Below, piece by piece: positions 6,618 to 14,510 of a stretch of 36,721 nt of DNA; position 1 is the first letter of the stretch, and each line of letters begins with the position of its first letter. Made by a program: the position numbers and the translations under genes. This DNA comes from Clostridium algifaecis (GTDB lineage: Bacteria > Bacillota > Clostridia > Clostridiales > Clostridiaceae), in assembly GCF_017874415.1 (NCBI RefSeq), contig NZ_JAGGLM010000022.1, positions 1 through 36,721 of the forward strand, written 5' to 3'. The notes beneath the pieces were generated by a model. The model had not been told where the DNA came from. It saw only the letters and a program-made list of their open reading frames with translations, and did no database searches.

Positions 6618-6645
6618 ACATTATTTTACAGGTGCCTGTCACCAT
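6618..6645. repeat. REP-like 28-bp repeat, copy 5
   Basis: This is an exact copy located between the SDR gene stop at 6679 and the yjfB promoter. It is the only copy not accompanied by the repeat-module terminator. A partial echo, TAATGGTGACA on the minus strand, overlaps the end of the SDR gene at about 6665-6675. Confidence 0.85.
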
Positions 6646-6678
6646 TACATAAACAACTTTACTTTTGTCACCATTACC

Positions 6679-7686
6679 CTATTTTAAAAGTTTAGTACCT
6701 TCTATCCACTTGCTAGTTTCCTCAATTCCCTTCTCCAACGTGTATTCAGGCTCCCAGCCAATTAAAATTTTAGCTTTGGAATAATCACATTTAAGTTTCA
6801 TTATTTCACTTTGTGGATGAATGTGTTTTACGTGATTTATCTTAATTTTTCCTTCACTTATAATACCTGCAAGTTCATTTATAGTTACATCTCTCCCTGT
6901 GCCTGCATTCACTATTTGTCCATTCACTTTGCTGGAATATCCTGATTTAACTATAAAATTAGCACAGTCCTTTACATATAATAAATCCCTTGTCTGTTCT
7001 CCTGAGCCATATATATTTATATCTCTATTATGGAGTACATTATTTATAAATATGGCAACAACTCCACCTTCTCCTCCAGTTTTCTGAAAAGGTCCGTAAG
7101 TGTTAAAAGGTCTTATTACTACAGTAGGGAGCTTATACGCATTATAGTAAGAAAGCACCATGTTCTCTGCCGCAATCTTACTCCCACCATAAGGTGACAC
7201 TGGTTTTGTAGGATGAACTTCTGAAATTCCTTCATTTCCTGATATATCATAAACCATACAGGTGCTCATAAATACTACCTTGCATGGATATGTATCTTCT
7301 TTAGAATCCAAAACCCAGCTGTTTCCATCCATTCTCCCATTTTTGCCAAACATCTGGGACTTTGCCCTCTGAAGTATATTAAAAGTTCCTACTGTATCAT
7401 TAAAAAATGTAGTTTTAGGATCATCTATGCTATCCTGGACATTTATAGATGCAGCTAGGTGATATACTATATCAAACTTTTCTTTAAATACTTCATCCAG
7501 TTTACTTTCATCCCTTATGTCTCCGCCTATAAATTTAAAATTGGAGTTATTTTTAAATTTCTCTATATTTTCAAGTCTTCCATTAGATAGATTATCAAGT
7601 GCAGTTACCGAATGTCCTTCATCTAAAAGTTTTTTAACAACCCATCTTCCTATAAATCCAGCTCCTCCTGTTACAAGCATATTCAT
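6679..7686 (-). CDS. NAD-dependent epimerase/dehydratase (extended SDR)
   Basis: A nucleotide-sugar SDR of about 335 residues. It has the N-terminal NAD-binding motif TGGAGFIG, DNLSNG after the second strand, the LAAS motif, an MSTCMVYD segment and the catalytic YGGSK (Y-x3-K), then RPFNTYGPFQ. It is last in the pseB-pseG operon and probably adds an epimerisation, dehydration or reduction step to the activated sugar used for flagellin glycan. The exact substrate cannot be read from the sequence; a UDP-hexose 4-epimerase or 4,6-dehydratase is possible. The ATG at 7686 is preceded by AAGGAG at ten bases; a TTG at 7692 is the alternative start. Confidence 0.85.
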   Translation of the reverse strand: MNMLVTGGAGFIGRWVVKKLLDEGHSVTALDNLSNGRLENIEKFKNNSNFKFIGGDIRDESKLDEVFKEKFDIVYHLAASINVQDSIDDPKTTFFNDTVGTFNILQRAKSQMFGKNGRMDGNSWVLDSKEDTYPCKVVFMSTCMVYDISGNEGISEVHPTKPVSPYGGSKIAAENMVLSYYNAYKLPTVVIRPFNTYGPFQKTGGEGGVVAIFINNVLHNRDINIYGSGEQTRDLLYVKDCANFIVKSGYSSKVNGQIVNAGTGRDVTINELAGIISEGKIKINHVKHIHPQSEIMKLKCDYSKAKILIGWEPEYTLEKGIEETSKWIEGTKLLK

Positions 7687-7724
7687 AAGCAATCAACTCC
7701 TTAACTAATATCATAAATAAATCC

Positions 7725-8699
7725 TTAATCATTAAAATTATTATTTATAAAATCTGCTATTCTCGCAGCACCAAGTCCATCTACAATCTTTTGCCCTATA
7801 ACAGATCTCTCTTTTCTCAAATTGTAATTATTACAAAGGTAATTTAATCTATCAATAAGCCTATCTTTACTTAAATTATTATACCATAACAAACTTTCCG
7901 ATATATGCATATTGTCAAGCTTTTTAGATACACTAACCTGATTATCCGCTATTATTACACTAAGTGACGGTACCCCACTTGCCAAAAGTTCATACATACT
8001 GCTTCCTGATGCAGATACAGCCATATCACATTTTTTCATTATCTCCACCATATTAGCATTAAAATAGAACTCTATATTAGATTGGTGAATTCTTTTAAAA
8101 TAATCAATATCTTGAAAAGAAGGTCCTATAACTATGTGAAACTTAAAATCTAAATTTTTTATCCATTTTAATAATGTTTTAGTAAAATTAACAGTGTCTG
8201 AGCCGCCCATTGTTATCATTATGTCTTTAACCTGTTTATTTATATGCTTTTCTGGTAAATTTCTAAACTCTTCTCTTATCATAAGATATTTTAATCCAAG
8301 CAGCTTATATTTTTGTTGGTAATCAAAATCCTCTGCATTTACGTTCTGATTTATCAACAAATTCACAGGATAGTCAAAGGAATTTACATCATCTATATAA
8401 ACTGTATGTTTTACTATATTTTTAGTTTGTACAAAATATTTTTCATCCACATCATAACTGTCTGTTATAAGTACATCTATATTTATATTGAACAATACAT
8501 CTAAAATACTCTCTTTAAGTGAAAATACCTTAAATCCATTTTTCTGTATTTTAAGTATCCCTCTTTTATTTTCTATGCTATCTCTACATAGATAAAAAAC
8601 TTCATTCTTTAAAGATAATTCCTTTGCCAGTACAAGAGTTCTCATAATGTGACCCATACCTATCTTACTGCCACCTTCTGCCCTAATAGCTATATTCAA
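7725..8699 (-). CDS. pseG: PseG/SpsG-like UDP-sugar hydrolase
   Basis: A 324-residue GT-B-fold hydrolase. The N-terminal signature is IAIRAEGGSKIGMGHIMRTL (G-x-G-H-x-x-R), as in PseG, which removes UDP from the 2,4-diacetamido-altropyranose intermediate of pseudaminic acid synthesis. Later segments TMGGSDTVNFT and SASGSSMYELLASGVPSL fit the nucleotide-binding C-terminal half. I choose the TTG start at 8699 because GGGAGG lies eight bases upstream; a GTG at 8729 has no RBS. It follows pseB and precedes an SDR. No PseH domain is fused; the acetyltransferase is separate at 12763. Confidence 0.87.
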   Translation of the reverse strand: MNIAIRAEGGSKIGMGHIMRTLVLAKELSLKNEVFYLCRDSIENKRGILKIQKNGFKVFSLKESILDVLFNINIDVLITDSYDVDEKYFVQTKNIVKHTVYIDDVNSFDYPVNLLINQNVNAEDFDYQQKYKLLGLKYLMIREEFRNLPEKHINKQVKDIMITMGGSDTVNFTKTLLKWIKNLDFKFHIVIGPSFQDIDYFKRIHQSNIEFYFNANMVEIMKKCDMAVSASGSSMYELLASGVPSLSVIIADNQVSVSKKLDNMHISESLLWYNNLSKDRLIDRLNYLCNNYNLRKERSVIGQKIVDGLGAARIADFINNNFND

Positions 8700-8735
8700 G
8701 CTAAACGCCTCCCTTAATTCAGTACACACTATAAT

Positions 8736-9752
8736 TTAAACAAGTCTTTCACTTAATAAAAGGTCTCTTACCTCTTCCTTTGTTATAGGCACAGCATCAG
8801 ATGAATTATAGCTTCCTACTTTAGCCTTCTTGTCCATATCATAATATCTATTTAGCTCGCAAGTATAAGTATTTGGTATAACTGCATACATATTTCCCAG
8901 GTCATAGGCAATTTCTGATTCTTCATAGGTCATAAGCTCTTCAAACTTTCTCTCTCCCGCCCTTAGCCCTATATTTTCTATTCTTATACTATTTATATCA
9001 ATATCAAATTTCTTACAGGTCTCTTCTATTACAACTTCAGTTAAATCAATCAATCTTATAACAGGCATTTTCAGTACAAAAGCTTCCCCTCCATGAGATT
9101 TTTCTGCCACATCCATTATAAGAGAAACAGCCTGAGAAAGTGTCATCATAAATCTTGTCATATCCTTATCTGTAACAGTTATACATCTCTTTTCAAATAT
9201 CTGCTTCTTAAATAGAGGAATAACAGAACCCCTTGATCCCATGACATTTCCAAACCTAATAGCTGCAAATCTAGTTCTAGCATTTCCTTTGCTAAAATTA
9301 GCTGCCTGTACCAATTTCTCAGCTAACAGCTTTGTAGCTCCATAAGTATTAGTAGGATTTATAGCTTTATCAGAACTGGTAAACAATACACAATCCACAT
9401 TATTATATACAGCTGCTTTTATAACATTTTCCATGCCTTGTATATTTGTCTTAATAGCTTCTTCCGGATTATATTCACAAGAAGGTACATGCTTCATAGC
9501 AGCCAGATTGAATACTATATCCACATCATTCATAGCCCTCTCTACTCTATCATAATCTCTCACATCTCCAATTAAATATCTAAAATTCTTATCATCATTA
9601 ATTTCTTTATCCATAATAAATTGCTTATATTCATCTCTGCTAAAAATTCTTATAATATTAGGTTTTTGATCTATCAGTTTCTTTACAAGACCTCTTCCTA
9701 TAGTTCCTGTTCCACCTATAATAAGAATCTTTTTATCTGTATAGTATCCCAT
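8736..9752 (-). CDS. pseB: PseB-like UDP-GlcNAc 4,6-dehydratase
   Basis: A 338-residue SDR of the polysaccharide-synthesis (CapD/PseB) group. It has a GGTGTIG NAD-binding motif (residues 13-19), LIGDVRD, NLAAMKHVPSCEYNPEEAIK, and TSSDKAINPTNTYGATK, which carries the active-site K and Y-x3-K. A RFGNVMGSRGSVIPLF segment follows. The -AAMKHVP-...-DKA-NP-N-YG-TK- pattern is typical of inverting 4,6-dehydratases that start pseudaminic acid synthesis. The first gene of its short operon, it probably has its own promoter (9800-9826) because an AAA cassette separates it from pseI. The RBS is AAGGAAGGA. Confidence 0.87.
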   Translation of the reverse strand: MGYYTDKKILIIGGTGTIGRGLVKKLIDQKPNIIRIFSRDEYKQFIMDKEINDDKNFRYLIGDVRDYDRVERAMNDVDIVFNLAAMKHVPSCEYNPEEAIKTNIQGMENVIKAAVYNNVDCVLFTSSDKAINPTNTYGATKLLAEKLVQAANFSKGNARTRFAAIRFGNVMGSRGSVIPLFKKQIFEKRCITVTDKDMTRFMMTLSQAVSLIMDVAEKSHGGEAFVLKMPVIRLIDLTEVVIEETCKKFDIDINSIRIENIGLRAGERKFEELMTYEESEIAYDLGNMYAVIPNTYTCELNRYYDMDKKAKVGSYNSSDAVPITKEEVRDLLLSERLV

Positions 9753-9799
9753 ATTCTGTATCCTTCCTTTGTTTTAAAGCTAAATTAACTATAATACAA

Positions 9800-9826
9800 T
9801 ATTCGTATATCATAATTAATAGTTTA
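9800..9826 (-). promoter_or_regulatory. Possible SigD-like promoter of pseB-pseG
   Basis: On the minus strand TAAA is followed after 15 bases by TACGAATA. The -10 resembles the flagellin one (TTCGAATA) rather than the canonical CCGATAA. It lies about 50 bases before the pseB ATG. Confidence 0.4.
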
Positions 9827-9878
9827 ACAATAAACTTCCACTATATTCTTTTCTCTGTTACCTATATCGACATTAACT

Positions 9879-11459
9879 TCATCTAATTGCACTCTGTGAA
9901 AGCGATTCGCACCAAATCATAGATGTTGGGCTCTCTGCTTTTCCTACTTCACCTTTAAGTTTTCTAAAGTCAAATATTAAAAGATATCCAGTATCAAGAC
10001 TGTACTGCTCCAAGTATTCTCCGAGCTGGACAAGTCCTTTTTCGTGGTACTCTTCACCATGCCATACCTTGAGTTCTACTATATACATTTTATTATTGTA
10101 GGTTATAACTATATCAAATCGTTTTTCTTCTCCGCCCTGCACTTCTTTAAAAGCAAAGCTTGTGCCATTTATTATGGAACTTATGAAAGCTAAAAATAGC
10201 AGTCTGCCGTCTGCCTCCAGGAAAGCTTCTCTTTTCTCTGAATATTCATGTTTCATAAACTCCTGAAATTTTACAAGCACCTTTTTTACATCTAAACTGC
10301 CATCTTCATTTATGAAATTTGACTTCTCATTGTAAAATCCAACATCAGTTGAGGTTTCTATTAACGAACTCATATAATCATATATCAACTGCTCATATAT
10401 TCTATTATTTATTTTTAAGTTATTATTTTTATTTTTAAATATTCCATAAAGCGTTCCCATATTTATAATTGGATTACTTATATTATAATTAATTTTATTT
10501 CCGTCTATTATTAAATCCTTCACCATTTCCTTCAATTTACTGTTGTTTTCAATGTTTTTAATCAGACTTTGAAAATTTGTATTATCATCATTTAAAAGTC
10601 TCTTTACAGCCATATCCATATATTCTTTTTCCCATTTAAATCTGCCTTTCGGCATTATCTTTTCATCTATTATCTTGCAGAGTTTACTTACAAGGAAGGG
10701 GTAGCCCGAAGTATAGAAATGGATTCTATCTGAAAAGTACTCTTTATCAAGTTCTACACCTTTATCTTTCACATAGTCATCAAGCATGGTTCCTATTTCT
10801 TCTTTTGAAAAGCTCATATCAACGTCAAAATCCGAAGCTATATTCCAGGGACTGTTGTATTTATGCTCTTCGTCTGGTCTTATTTTAAGTTTTAGACTCT
10901 TGACGTCATGCACACCCGCAAGTATCACACTATGAAAGGTTTTATCCTTTCCTGCATTTCTAAGTAAATATTTATTTCTTAACATTCCCAAGAAACTTAA
11001 AAACAACTGGTTGTTGCTGCTTTTATCTACTTCATCTATCATAAGTATTACTTGTTTATTAACTTCTATAATAAATTTTGTTATAGCTCTTGATAAATCT
11101 TTAAAATTTGTTACGCCTTTTTTTTCTTCTTCTAAAAAAGTTGCTAAATCTTTATGTTGTAAATATAAACTATCAGCTATTATTTCCAGAAAAGCCTTTA
11201 CAAAACTCTGTTCTTCCTCAAATATTAAGTCTCCAACCCCCTCAAAACTTATAGAAACAACTAAATAATCTTCATTTTTATTCAAAGCCCTTTCAAGCAT
11301 ATATAAAGTTGTAGTCTTTCCATACTGCCTAGGTCTATTTATCACAAAATATTTTTCCTTTTCAATAAGCCTAAATACTTTATCTAATTTATTTGATATA
11401 TCTACCATATAATGCATTTCAGGTATGCAAGTTCCCGTCACATTAAATTCCTTTTCCAT
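9879..11459 (-). CDS. AAA-like ATPase / PD-(D/E)XK nuclease fusion, copy 3 (altered C-terminus)
   Basis: This 526-residue paralogue has RPRQYGKTT, VILMIDEVD and the RFDIVITYNNKMYIVELK nuclease core all intact. Residues 1-35 match copy 2 and 40-145 match copy 1. About 305-375 (SKLKEMVKDLIIDGNKINYN and onward) is unlike either. Near the 3' end a 52-base insertion (9886-9937) shifts the frame. The normal tail (VNVDIGNREKNIVEVYC) still exists in another frame after the new stop, and about 18 foreign residues (AESPTSMIWCES...) replace it. The loss affects only the last ~20 residues, so the protein may still work. The cassette sits inside the glycosylation island. Confidence 0.78.
   Translation of the reverse strand: MEKEFNVTGTCIPEMHYMVDISNKLDKVFRLIEKEKYFVINRPRQYGKTTTLYMLERALNKNEDYLVVSISFEGVGDLIFEEEQSFVKAFLEIIADSLYLQHKDLATFLEEEKKGVTNFKDLSRAITKFIIEVNKQVILMIDEVDKSSNNQLFLSFLGMLRNKYLLRNAGKDKTFHSVILAGVHDVKSLKLKIRPDEEHKYNSPWNIASDFDVDMSFSKEEIGTMLDDYVKDKGVELDKEYFSDRIHFYTSGYPFLVSKLCKIIDEKIMPKGRFKWEKEYMDMAVKRLLNDDNTNFQSLIKNIENNSKLKEMVKDLIIDGNKINYNISNPIINMGTLYGIFKNKNNNLKINNRIYEQLIYDYMSSLIETSTDVGFYNEKSNFINEDGSLDVKKVLVKFQEFMKHEYSEKREAFLEADGRLLFLAFISSIINGTSFAFKEVQGGEEKRFDIVITYNNKMYIVELKVWHGEEYHEKGLVQLGEYLEQYSLDTGYLLIFDFRKLKGEVGKAESPTSMIWCESLSQSAIR
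9886..9937. other. 52-bp foreign insertion in AAA-nuclease copy 3
   Basis: Alignment with copies 1 and 2 shows 52 extra bases, on the minus strand beginning CAGAGAGCCCAACATCTATG and ending TTTCACAGAGTGCAAT. GC is 24/52, well above the surroundings. I see no clear terminal inverted repeat or target duplication and no second copy in the window. Exact edges are uncertain by one or two bases. Confidence 0.65.
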
Positions 11460-11600
11460 AATTTTAAACCACCTTTTTATAGATAGTGCTCATCTCCATA
11501 AAATTTCTTAATCTTCTACCTTTATTATAATCTATAACAATCATCTTTTTCCATTATATATGATATATTTTTATTATGGCCATAGGAAATTAATTTATAC

Positions 11601-11612
11601 AAACGTTTGTTC
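11601..11612 (-). promoter_or_regulatory. LexA-like box upstream of AAA-nuclease copy 3
   Basis: The minus strand reads GAACAAACGTTT within the palindrome ACAAACGTTTGT, about 140 bases before the ATG at 11459. It is in the leader copy at about 11500-11620. Confidence 0.55.
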
Positions 11613-11628
11613 TTTTTTGTAAGCACAA

Positions 11629-11664
11629 AAGCACCAACAATTATTGAATCAACTATTGGTGCTT
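11629..11664. terminator. Intrinsic terminator after pseI
   Basis: AAGCACCAA and TTGGTGCTT form a 9-bp stem with a loop that can pair further (CAATTATTG/CAACTATTG region). T-rich runs lie on both sides, so it could act in both directions. It separates the large glycosylation operon from the AAA cassette. Confidence 0.7.
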
Positions 11665-11684
11665 ACTATTTTTTGAAATCACAG

Positions 11685-12737
11685 TTACCTTATTAAATTC
11701 CAAGTCATAGGCGTTCCTTTGATAATATCTGATTTTGCACATTTCCCCAGTATATCCTTATAATATTTAGTATGCATACCAAAACCTGGTCTTATAGAAC
11801 GTATATTGTCTTGAGTAAAAGTTTCTCCCGTCTTAACATCTTTCACCACAAATAGTGAACGCGAAAACTCCCTGCTCTTTTTCATCTTTTCTGTTAATTC
11901 ATAGGAAACCTGTCCTAAAGCCTTTTCTGTTTCCCTTATAGATTTAACCATGACTTTAAGTTCATCAGGCTCAAGTGAAAAAGCCGCATCCGGTCCTCCA
12001 TCTGCTCTGCATAGTGTAAAATGTTTTTCAACTATTTTTGCTCCGAGTGCTACTGCTGCTATTGGTACTGAAATACCTAAAGTATGGTCTGACAAACCAG
12101 CTATTACATTAAAAGTTTTTGACAAATTAGGTATTGTCCTTAGATTTACATCCTCCAGCGGTGCAGGATAAGCACTTGTACATTTTAAAATTGCTATTTG
12201 ATTGTTTCCCATTCTTTTGCAGGCATTTACCGCCTCTTCTATATCACTCAATGTTGCTATTCCTGTAGCCAAAATTACAGGTTTACCTTTGGATGCTATA
12301 TACTCAATTAATGGAATATCTGTTATCTCAAAAGAAGCAACTTTATATGCCGGTACATTCATATTTTCAAGAAAATCTACTGCTGTTTTATCAAATGGAG
12401 ATGAAAAGCAAACAAGTCCTTCCTCCTCAGCTATTTTTTTTAGTTTAGGCTGCCACTCCCAGGGTGTATAAGCTTCTTTATAAAGATCATGAAGTGTTCT
12501 GCCATCCCATAAAGTTCCCTGCTTTATCTGAAAATACTCATTATCACAATCTATAGTAATAGTATCTGCTGTATAAGTCTGCAGTTTAACTGCATCTGCA
12601 CCAGCTTTTTTAGCTTCTTTTATAAGTTTTACTGCATTATCAAAATTTCCATTATGATTTCCTGAAATTTCTGCTACTATAAACGTTTTTATACTTTTAT
12701 TAATTTCAAAATTTTTTATTCTTATATTTTTATCCAT
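11685..12737 (-). CDS. pseI: Pseudaminic acid synthase (NeuB family)
   Basis: A 350-residue enzyme with the NeuB TIM-barrel (about residues 15-280) and a C-terminal SAF antifreeze-like domain (about 290-350). It has AEISGNHNGNFDNAVKLI, DAVKLQTYTADTIT, SSPFDKTAVDFLE, YKVASFEI, LSDHTLG and ADGGPDAAFSLEPDEL. The last is typical of PseI and less so of sialate synthases. It condenses phosphoenolpyruvate with the 2,4-diacetamido sugar released by PseG to give a nonulosonic acid. It is the last gene of the main glycosylation operon and is followed by a terminator. The RBS is AGGAGC before the ATG at 12737. A B. subtilis SpsE-like role with a related nine-carbon acid is the alternative. Confidence 0.9.
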   Translation of the reverse strand: MDKNIRIKNFEINKSIKTFIVAEISGNHNGNFDNAVKLIKEAKKAGADAVKLQTYTADTITIDCDNEYFQIKQGTLWDGRTLHDLYKEAYTPWEWQPKLKKIAEEEGLVCFSSPFDKTAVDFLENMNVPAYKVASFEITDIPLIEYIASKGKPVILATGIATLSDIEEAVNACKRMGNNQIAILKCTSAYPAPLEDVNLRTIPNLSKTFNVIAGLSDHTLGISVPIAAVALGAKIVEKHFTLCRADGGPDAAFSLEPDELKVMVKSIRETEKALGQVSYELTEKMKKSREFSRSLFVVKDVKTGETFTQDNIRSIRPGFGMHTKYYKDILGKCAKSDIIKGTPMTWNLIR

Positions 12738-12762
12738 TAGAATCGCTCCTAATTATAAAGTT

Positions 12763-13308
12763 TTACTCAATATAGATTTTTTCATATCTATAATTTCTTC
12801 TAATTTTTTCCCACTTTGACTTTAAAATACCCATTACAACTACATTATATTTAATATTGTTTTTAATTATATGTTCTTTTAATATTCCTTCTATCTCTGA
12901 GCCAAATTTTTTATGTATCGATACAACTTTATCATTAAATTCAAAAACTTCACTACAAAATTTGTTTAAATTCAAATTATAAAATACATAATCATATATA
13001 TTACATTCCAAAGTTCTAGCTATTCCTCTTCCTCTATAAGATGTATTTCCTATATAATATCCCCAACTGCATCTACTATTTTTCAAATCTATATTTGCTA
13101 AATTTAAAACCCCAATAGGATCATTATCAACAGTTATCTTCCAATATTTACTTTTTGTATCACTATTGATAATATCAAACCATTTTAGCTGCCCTTCATC
13201 TGTAAGAATAGGATCTGTATACATATATTTCGTAACCTCTGGCATCATTCTCCACTTTGCTATAAGTTTTAAATCTTCTTTTAATATTTTTTTAAGTACT
13301 ATTGCCAT
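12763..13308 (-). CDS. pseH: PseH-like GNAT N-acetyltransferase
   Basis: A GNAT-fold protein of about 181 residues. It has an N-terminal LKKILKEDLKLIAKWRMMPE, then WFDIINSDTKSKYWKI, IGVLNLANIDLKNSRCSWGYYIG and the acetyl-CoA loop YRGRGIARTLE, and FEFNDKVVSIHKKFGS. This matches PseH, which acetylates the 4-amino group of the UDP-altrosamine intermediate. I use the ATG at 13308 because GAGGTG lies nine bases upstream; a GTG at 13320 lies within that RBS. It immediately precedes pseI and follows the MaoC pseudogene. Confidence 0.82.
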   Translation of the reverse strand: MAIVLKKILKEDLKLIAKWRMMPEVTKYMYTDPILTDEGQLKWFDIINSDTKSKYWKITVDNDPIGVLNLANIDLKNSRCSWGYYIGNTSYRGRGIARTLECNIYDYVFYNLNLNKFCSEVFEFNDKVVSIHKKFGSEIEGILKEHIIKNNIKYNVVVMGILKSKWEKIRRNYRYEKIYIE

Positions 13309-13326
13309 AAAAAAATTCACCTCATT

Positions 13327-13713
13327 TCATTTTACTTTAACAAATGCTTCTCCTTTAATTATAATAATATCATTTTGATTTATACATTTTGTACTAAGCA
13401 TAATAATATTTTTTTGCTTAAAATATCAATTATTGTAACTTCCCTAGTTATTATATTATTTATATACTGGTTTTTAAAATTCAAATCTTTCTTTAAATAA
13501 ATAGAACCTCTCCCTGATAGCTTGTTGGCAATAACAACAGAAATAAAACTAGATGCAAGCATTCCTAGAACTATTCTAGCCTTAAATATAGTTTTTTTCA
13601 TATTTTTCATCTAAATGTAATAGATTAACATCTCCACTTAAATTAGAAAATTATATAACCATATCTAACATTATCTTGTTACTTATTGAAGCTTTATCGC
13701 CTAATTTATACAT
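13327..13713 (-). pseudogene. Decayed MaoC-like (R)-hydratase gene
   Basis: Reading across three lesions gives a full-length hot-dog hydratase: MYKLGDKASISNKI...stop...FSNLSGDVNLLHLDEKY, then KKTIFKARIVLGMLASSFIS, GRGSIYLKKDLNFKN, and KNIIMLSTKCINQNDIIIIK with GEAFVKVK to a TGA at 13327. The hydratase signature D-V-N-P-L-H is present but with P changed to L. Lesions: a TAA nonsense codon at codon 20, a one-base loss near 13596, and a one-base loss in an A-run near 13415; the usual H of RIVHGML is L. A 76-codon fragment (13380-13610) remains open. Intact homologues hydrate enoyl-CoAs; the gene may once have helped make a hydroxyacyl decoration for the glycan. Confidence 0.85.
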
Positions 13714-13726
13714 AATTATTCTCTAT

Positions 13727-14458
13727 CTATATATTTTTTTGTTCTATCATTTTATTTATGTCATAGAGCTCACTATTATTTTTAAATAATTCTATAATTG
13801 CTTTGAATCCAAAGCATTCATTTTTATAATATAAATTGTCATATATAGTCTTTATTAACTTAAAATCTTCTTCGGTATCTAATGTTAACCTATACTTAGA
13901 GTAGTCAACATCACTTTTATAGCATCCTATTTTAAAAATCCTTGGATTTTTCCAAAAATAAGTGGTTACATGTTCTCTATATATTTTTTTATTAGTTTCT
14001 TTAAATGCTCTCTCTAATAGCTTAAAACTAAATATTTCTGTATCAAATCCTCTTGGAAATGTTCTTTCATATGTATTACTTACATAATCATACTTATCTC
14101 TATTATCTATATAGTACTGTACTGTTTTTTCAGTAACTTCACTATCTATTAATGGACAATCGCTTGTAACTCTTACAACAACATCTGTATTGTTTTCTTT
14201 AGCAGCATAATAATATCTGGATAATACGTCTTCTTCCGAACCTCTAAAATAAGCAACATCCAATCTTTTTGCTTCTTCAACTATAGCATTATCTTTTTCT
14301 AATGTGGTTGTAGCAATTACTATTTTATCTATATTTTTTACTCTTTTCAATCTATCTATATCATGTTCTAAAACTGTTTTGCTGCAGATTTTTTTAAGAA
14401 CTTTTCCTGGTAATCTTGTAGATCCTGTCCTTGCCTGCATTATACATACTACATTCAT
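13727..14458 (-). CDS. SpsF-like cytidylyltransferase (likely CMP-nonulosonate synthetase)
   Basis: A 243-residue nucleotidyltransferase of the SpsF/KdsB-like group (PF02348). It has an N-terminal nucleotide-binding motif MQARTGSTRLPGKVLKKI (residues 7-24), IVIATTTLEKD, FRGSEEDVLSRYY, VRVTSDCPLID and RTFPRGFDTEIF, then YRLTLDTEEDFKLI. In B. subtilis spsF and related islands such genes sit beside the NeuB-like synthase and are thought to activate the sugar acid with CTP. Here it lies two gene positions before pseI, so it is the likelier PseF equivalent of the two SpsF-like genes. The substrate is inferred, not shown. Confidence 0.8.
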   Translation of the reverse strand: MNVVCIMQARTGSTRLPGKVLKKICSKTVLEHDIDRLKRVKNIDKIVIATTTLEKDNAIVEEAKRLDVAYFRGSEEDVLSRYYYAAKENNTDVVVRVTSDCPLIDSEVTEKTVQYYIDNRDKYDYVSNTYERTFPRGFDTEIFSFKLLERAFKETNKKIYREHVTTYFWKNPRIFKIGCYKSDVDYSKYRLTLDTEEDFKLIKTIYDNLYYKNECFGFKAIIELFKNNSELYDINKMIEQKNI

Positions 14459-14510
14459 ATATTTGTTCTCCTATTTACTTTATTGTATAAAACATAACCT
14501 TCAAAAAATT

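Noticed and set aside
441-6645. Five 28-bp repeats as a CRISPR array
   Set aside because: Intervals are 700 to 2,200 bases, contain genes, and no spacer pattern or cas gene is present.
13380-13610. A functional 76-residue membrane-like protein
   Set aside because: Its residues equal the middle of a MaoC hydratase and the flanking frames supply the rest; it is a pseudogene fragment.
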